From a bacterium (GTDB taxonomy: Bacteria; Spirochaetota; Leptospiria; Leptospirales; Leptonemataceae): a stretch of DNA of 64,000 bases. A model generated the notes under the pieces. The model was not told the DNA's origin. It ran no database searches and saw only the letters and a list, made by a program, of their open reading frames with translations. Shown here one piece after another: positions 60,878-64,000 of the stretch; position 1 is the stretch's first letter, and each line of letters opens with the position of its first letter. The stretch is from NCBI GenBank assembly GCA_024742665.1, contig JANSYA010000005.1:186001-250000 (forward strand). The letters run 5' to 3'. Position numbers and translations under genes: made by a program.

Positions 60878-62796
60878 GTTCCGAACTACAAAGCGAACAG
60901 TTCGCACTGTTGGGCGTCGACGACGATCTGCGCCGGGAATTCACGCGGCGACTCGACGAGACCGAGTTGATCGAGGCGAAGGCCTCCGCAAATAGGGCCG
61001 CGGGAAAAATCGCCGGAGAAGATTCCGACGCGCCGCCGATCTATTCGCTGCGCTGGCGCGGTCGCTATCTGCACAGCCGACACGATCCAATCAAAGAAAG
61101 CGAACGCCAGCTGGCGGAATTTAAGGCGGAGTCGCCCGAACAACTGGTGCTGTTTTTCGGCGCGGGTCTCGGCTATATGATCGCCGGGTTTATGCGTCGC
61201 TATCAGAATCCCGTCGTCTGGCTGGAACCTTTCGGCGAGATCGCTGCGCGGGCTTTAGAAGTTACGGACGTGCGCGAGGCGATTCGCGCGGGGCGCCTGA
61301 CTCTGCTGACCGGCGTGCCCGAAGACGAACACCTGAAGTCGGTCTTTTCCGGCCGCGGCAACAGCGAGATTTTGTTTGTTTCGCATCGTGCGTCGTATGC
61401 GGCGGACCCGGCGTACCCGGCGCTGCAGCAGCGCGTCGAAAATTATCTGAATAAGAAGGACGTCAATCTGGCGACTCTCAGTCGCTTCGATCGCACCTGG
61501 GCGCGCAATCTCGTTGCGAATTTTTATCATCTGGAACGCGCCCGGCCGGTGCGGCGTCTCTTCGGTCTCACTCCGAATCGTACGGCCGTTGTGTGCGGGG
61601 CGGGTCCTTCGCTTGCGCAGGATCTGGAAGCCCTGCGGGGCATCCGCGATCGCTGCGTGCTGATCGCCGTGGATACGGCCCTGCAGATTTTGCTCAAAGC
61701 CGGCATCGATCCGGACATCGTCGTAACAGTGGATCCGCAGCCGGTGAATCGTTATTATCTGGAAGGCTGCGAAAGCAGCCGGGCCCTGTTCGTCGCCGAT
61801 CCGACGACATGCTATTTGAGTTTGCGCATGATTCCATCGGAGCGCCTGTTCTATACCTGGTCGCCGTTTCCGCTGGCGAAGCTGTTTTACGATCATCTGC
61901 GCGAAGAGCCGGGCGAGATCGCTTTCGGCGGATCGGTTTCGACGAACGCGTACGATCTGGCGTTGAAGCTGGGATGTCGGCGCGTATTGTTGGTAGGTCA
62001 GGATCTATCCTTTACGGGCGGGCTCGCTCACGCGAAGGGCGCCGTTCTAGAAGAGCGTTTGAATTACAAAGAGTCGCGTCTCTTTCGTCGCGAAACTCAT
62101 AATTATCGCCAGTTAGCGGCGCTGCCCGTGCGAACTCTCCCGGGTAAGGGCGGCCAGGTTCAGGCGAACGATAAGCTGGTCATCTTTCACGGCTGGTTCC
62201 AGCGGCGCTTCGCCGCCGACCTGAGCGAACGGCCGGAACTTGAAATATTAAATCTGGCGAGCGCCGGCGCGGAGTTTCAGTCCGTGCGCCGGGTCGATCC
62301 GCAAAACCTGCGCTTCGATGACGCGCTGGATCTACCGCCGACCGCGCCCCGTCTGGATTTCGCCGCGAGTGGTTTGTCCGGCGGTCCGGCGGATTTCGAT
62401 CGCGAGGGTTTCGCCGAACGGCTCGCTGCGCTGGCGCAGGAATTTCAGGACTTCGCACAGACGCTTGCTCCGGGCGTGGAGTATTCGCAGGGACTGTACG
62501 ATCGCGCGCGAAGCGGCCGCCGCGATCGCAAGTATGAAAGCCTGCTCGAAAAGATGCGCGGCCTGGACGAACGCGTGCGCAAGCAGAGCGAAATGATGGA
62601 TCTGGCGGGCAGCGCCATGCAGAAAGTGATTTTTCAGATTACCGAAAACTATCGCAAAGATCTGACCGAAGAGGAAGCCGCCGACCCCCACGTCGCTTCA
62701 GCGAAGCAGTCCATGCTTTTGTACGCGGCTTTGAAAAACGCGGCCGAAGACCACGCCCGCTGGTTTCGCCGGGCCGCCGCGATGCCGGTCGATTGA
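60874..62796 (+). CDS. DUF115 (MptE-like) protein, flagellin-glycosylation type
   Basis: The 640-residue protein has a DUF115 core (about 225-450): AVVCGAGPSLAQDLEALRGI, LIAVDTALQILLKAGIDPDIVVTVDPQP split over residues 262-290, GGSVSTNAYDLALKLGCRRV and VGQDLSFTGG. The family is related to 6-hydroxymethylpterin pyrophosphokinase MptE and to the motility accessory factor Maf, which transfers nonulosonic acids to flagellins in other bacteria. The N-terminal 220 and C-terminal 130 residues are helical extensions. I chose ATG 60874 (atga overlap); the longer frame is a shadow of the ATPase gene. Confidence 0.85.
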   Translation: MSSELQSEQFALLGVDDDLRREFTRRLDETELIEAKASANRAAGKIAGEDSDAPPIYSLRWRGRYLHSRHDPIKESERQLAEFKAESPEQLVLFFGAGLGYMIAGFMRRYQNPVVWLEPFGEIAARALEVTDVREAIRAGRLTLLTGVPEDEHLKSVFSGRGNSEILFVSHRASYAADPAYPALQQRVENYLNKKDVNLATLSRFDRTWARNLVANFYHLERARPVRRLFGLTPNRTAVVCGAGPSLAQDLEALRGIRDRCVLIAVDTALQILLKAGIDPDIVVTVDPQPVNRYYLEGCESSRALFVADPTTCYLSLRMIPSERLFYTWSPFPLAKLFYDHLREEPGEIAFGGSVSTNAYDLALKLGCRRVLLVGQDLSFTGGLAHAKGAVLEERLNYKESRLFRRETHNYRQLAALPVRTLPGKGGQVQANDKLVIFHGWFQRRFAADLSERPELEILNLASAGAEFQSVRRVDPQNLRFDDALDLPPTAPRLDFAASGLSGGPADFDREGFAERLAALAQEFQDFAQTLAPGVEYSQGLYDRARSGRRDRKYESLLEKMRGLDERVRKQSEMMDLAGSAMQKVIFQITENYRKDLTEEEAADPHVASAKQSMLLYAALKNAAEDHARWFRRAAAMPVD

Positions 62797-62810
62797 ATCG
62801 AAGCATCGCC

Positions 62811-63881
62811 TCACGGCGCAGCGCAACTTACAATCTCGGGTTCAAAGACTCCGCTGATGTACATGCGATTGTTATAGACGAGAGCCGTAGCCGGCGCGCT
62901 CATCTGGCTGCCGTCGTCGGCGTAGATTTGCGTGGCCTGTCCGGTCGTGATGTCGATGCGATAGACGTCGCCGGGAGCGAGTTCGTCTTTGTCGCTCGCG
63001 TGATCGAGAAAGGCGAAGATGTCGGGATGCGCCGCGACGTTCAGAGTCGTTTCGTTTTCCCACATCAAATTATCGACGCCGCTGCCGACTTCCCAGAAAT
63101 CGACCTGCCCCGAAATCCAGCCGCCGATCGGGTCGCGCTGATATACGTGAATGCCTTCGCCGCGAGTAGCGGCCACGTACAGGCGGTCGTCTTTGACTTC
63201 AACGCCGTTCGCGAATGAAATATCTTCGGCGACAATGCGCCAGATGTTTTCCGCCGGCGAAAAGTGAGTTACGCTGCCGCAGCCGAAGGCGAAGAGATCG
63301 CACAAATTCGCGAGCAGGCCTTTGCCGGTGCGATCGTTTGAGATATAAATCTGTCCGTCGGGCAGGGCCGCCAGATCGTTAGGGTGAATGAGCAGCGAGC
63401 TCTGCAGGCGATTGACGAAGACCAGCTCGTCTTTTTCGACGCGAAAGATTTCGATGCAGTGCGTGTCTGTAAGGGCGTGATTGACGACGTACAGGAGGAG
63501 CCCGGTTGGAGCCTGGACCAGATCCATGCCGTGGGGATGAAAAGGATAGTCGTCGCGTCCCTTAAAAGACAGCTCCCGCGGATTCATGGCTCCGGCGCCG
63601 TCGATATCCATGGCGAAGATCTTGCCCGGCATGAGCATTTCGCCGTTGGGGTCCTTTTGTCGCCGATCCTGCGAAGAGATCAACAGACGCGGCCGGCGGC
63701 CGCGGCCGGTGGTCGGATCGAGCACGAAGTCTTCGGGACCCGGCACGCCGATCGCGGTCTGGCAATCGGGAAGCGGCCGGGGAGTAAAGGTGCTGCAGCC
63801 GGCCCCGGTTCCGAGGATGGTGGCGGGGATCAGAAAGAAGGCGGAAAGAATGAGAGCGAATGTACTTCTGGAATTTTGCAC
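62811..63881 (-). CDS. Paraoxonase/arylesterase-like beta-propeller lipoprotein
   Basis: The 356-residue protein has a signal ending GTGAGC (lipobox Cys29). A six-bladed propeller pattern like that of PON/SMP-30 enzymes follows: YPFHPHGMDL (His pair), HPNDLAAL, FANGVEV and GVDNLMWENETTLNVAAHPD. The Asn and Asp residues in these motifs are the calcium ligands of paraoxonases, which hydrolyse lactones and esters. Envelope location and the ligands favour a lactonase, but a non-enzymatic role is possible. It is convergent with the DUF115 gene, leaving 14 bp. Confidence 0.78.
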   Translation of the reverse strand: MQNSRSTFALILSAFFLIPATILGTGAGCSTFTPRPLPDCQTAIGVPGPEDFVLDPTTGRGRRPRLLISSQDRRQKDPNGEMLMPGKIFAMDIDGAGAMNPRELSFKGRDDYPFHPHGMDLVQAPTGLLLYVVNHALTDTHCIEIFRVEKDELVFVNRLQSSLLIHPNDLAALPDGQIYISNDRTGKGLLANLCDLFAFGCGSVTHFSPAENIWRIVAEDISFANGVEVKDDRLYVAATRGEGIHVYQRDPIGGWISGQVDFWEVGSGVDNLMWENETTLNVAAHPDIFAFLDHASDKDELAPGDVYRIDITTGQATQIYADDGSQMSAPATALVYNNRMYISGVFEPEIVSCAAP

Positions 63882-63935
63882 CCGGCCATTGGCGTGACGC
63901 GCGTCGATTCCATCAATCAGTATTAATGTGCAGTA

Positions 63936-64000
63936 TTATCGCGCGGCAAGCCACTCGCGATCGGGATACTCGGTGAGCTGCCAGTGGGGATTGCTGGAAC
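63936..64000 (-). CDS. C-terminal end of a gene cut by the window edge
   Basis: The reverse strand ends with an open frame reading SSNPHWQLTEYPDREWLAAR before a TAA. The residues look protein-like but are too few to assign. It is on the same strand as the upstream-facing paraoxonase-like gene and could be in one transcript. Confidence 0.4.
   Translation of the reverse strand, partial: SSNPHWQLTEYPDREWLAAR

Overview
The window is a 64 kb, GC-rich (I judge roughly 55-58%, not counted) bacterial chromosome segment centred on a probable replication origin. I infer a member of the spirochaete order Leptospirales, or a close uncultured relative. The reasons are the combination of LpxD (lipid A, so diderm), many lipoproteins with loose spirochaete-type lipoboxes, a protein with the Leptospira-style LA_0442/LA_0875 N-terminal architecture, split coaB/coaC, a DUF115 (MptE-like) glycan protein and the order dnaA-dnaN-recF-DUF721. 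No rRNA lies in the window, so the placement is an inference.

Layout. 0-7 kb is rich in redox genes: a peroxiredoxin-like protein, a DsbA/FrnE-like thioredoxin-fold protein, a ferredoxin-adenylate cyclase-flavin reductase fusion, a DUF2236/MpaB-type heme oxygenase and a pirin. 7-8.7 kb holds a translationally coupled pair of TPM-domain membrane proteins. 8.8-14 kb is the leftward origin cluster mnmE-jag-yidC-yidD-rnpA-rpmH. 14-19.3 kb is the rightward cluster dnaA-dnaN-recF-dciA(DUF721)-zinc-ribbon protein. The dnaA-dnaN spacer is the best oriC candidate, and gyrB does not follow recF here. 19.3-28.1 kb has a CAP-domain lipoprotein, an EEP-family nuclease/phosphatase, lpxD, a ferredoxin, two tRNA-Ser genes, paired membrane proteins, a GT4 glycosyltransferase and a Gfo/Idh/MocA oxidoreductase.

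28.2-37.8 kb is a mostly forward run: mutL, coaC, coaB, a Leptospira-type coiled-coil/barrel protein, a nucleoside phosphorylase-fold protein, a TPR protein with a decayed Mrr-like nuclease domain, a lipoprotein and a large integral membrane protein. 37.8-46 kb has an uncharacterised protein plus SppA-like protease, a divergent CapA-like lipoprotein, and a tight four-gene reverse operon (aminotransferase, AmgK-like kinase, MurU-like uridylyltransferase, TPR protein) that fits muropeptide sugar recycling. 46-49 kb is trmL followed by a lower-GC accessory island. That island contains a second, diverged copy of the trmL 3' end, orphan ORFs, hairpins and an IS256-family transposase fragment.

49-64 kb has a prokaryotic voltage-gated cation channel with an acidic selectivity filter, a VOC protein, ilvC with a clear terminator, a GH18 hydrolase, a degenerate iron-alcohol-dehydrogenase homologue, a SpoU methyltransferase, a DUF900 hydrolase, secreted proteins, a GHKL-ATPase/HDOD fusion, an ABC ATPase coupled to the DUF115 protein, and a paraoxonase-like lipoprotein. 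There is no CRISPR array, intact insertion sequence or prophage. The most unusual items are the ferredoxin-cyclase-reductase fusion and the trmL-flanked island.
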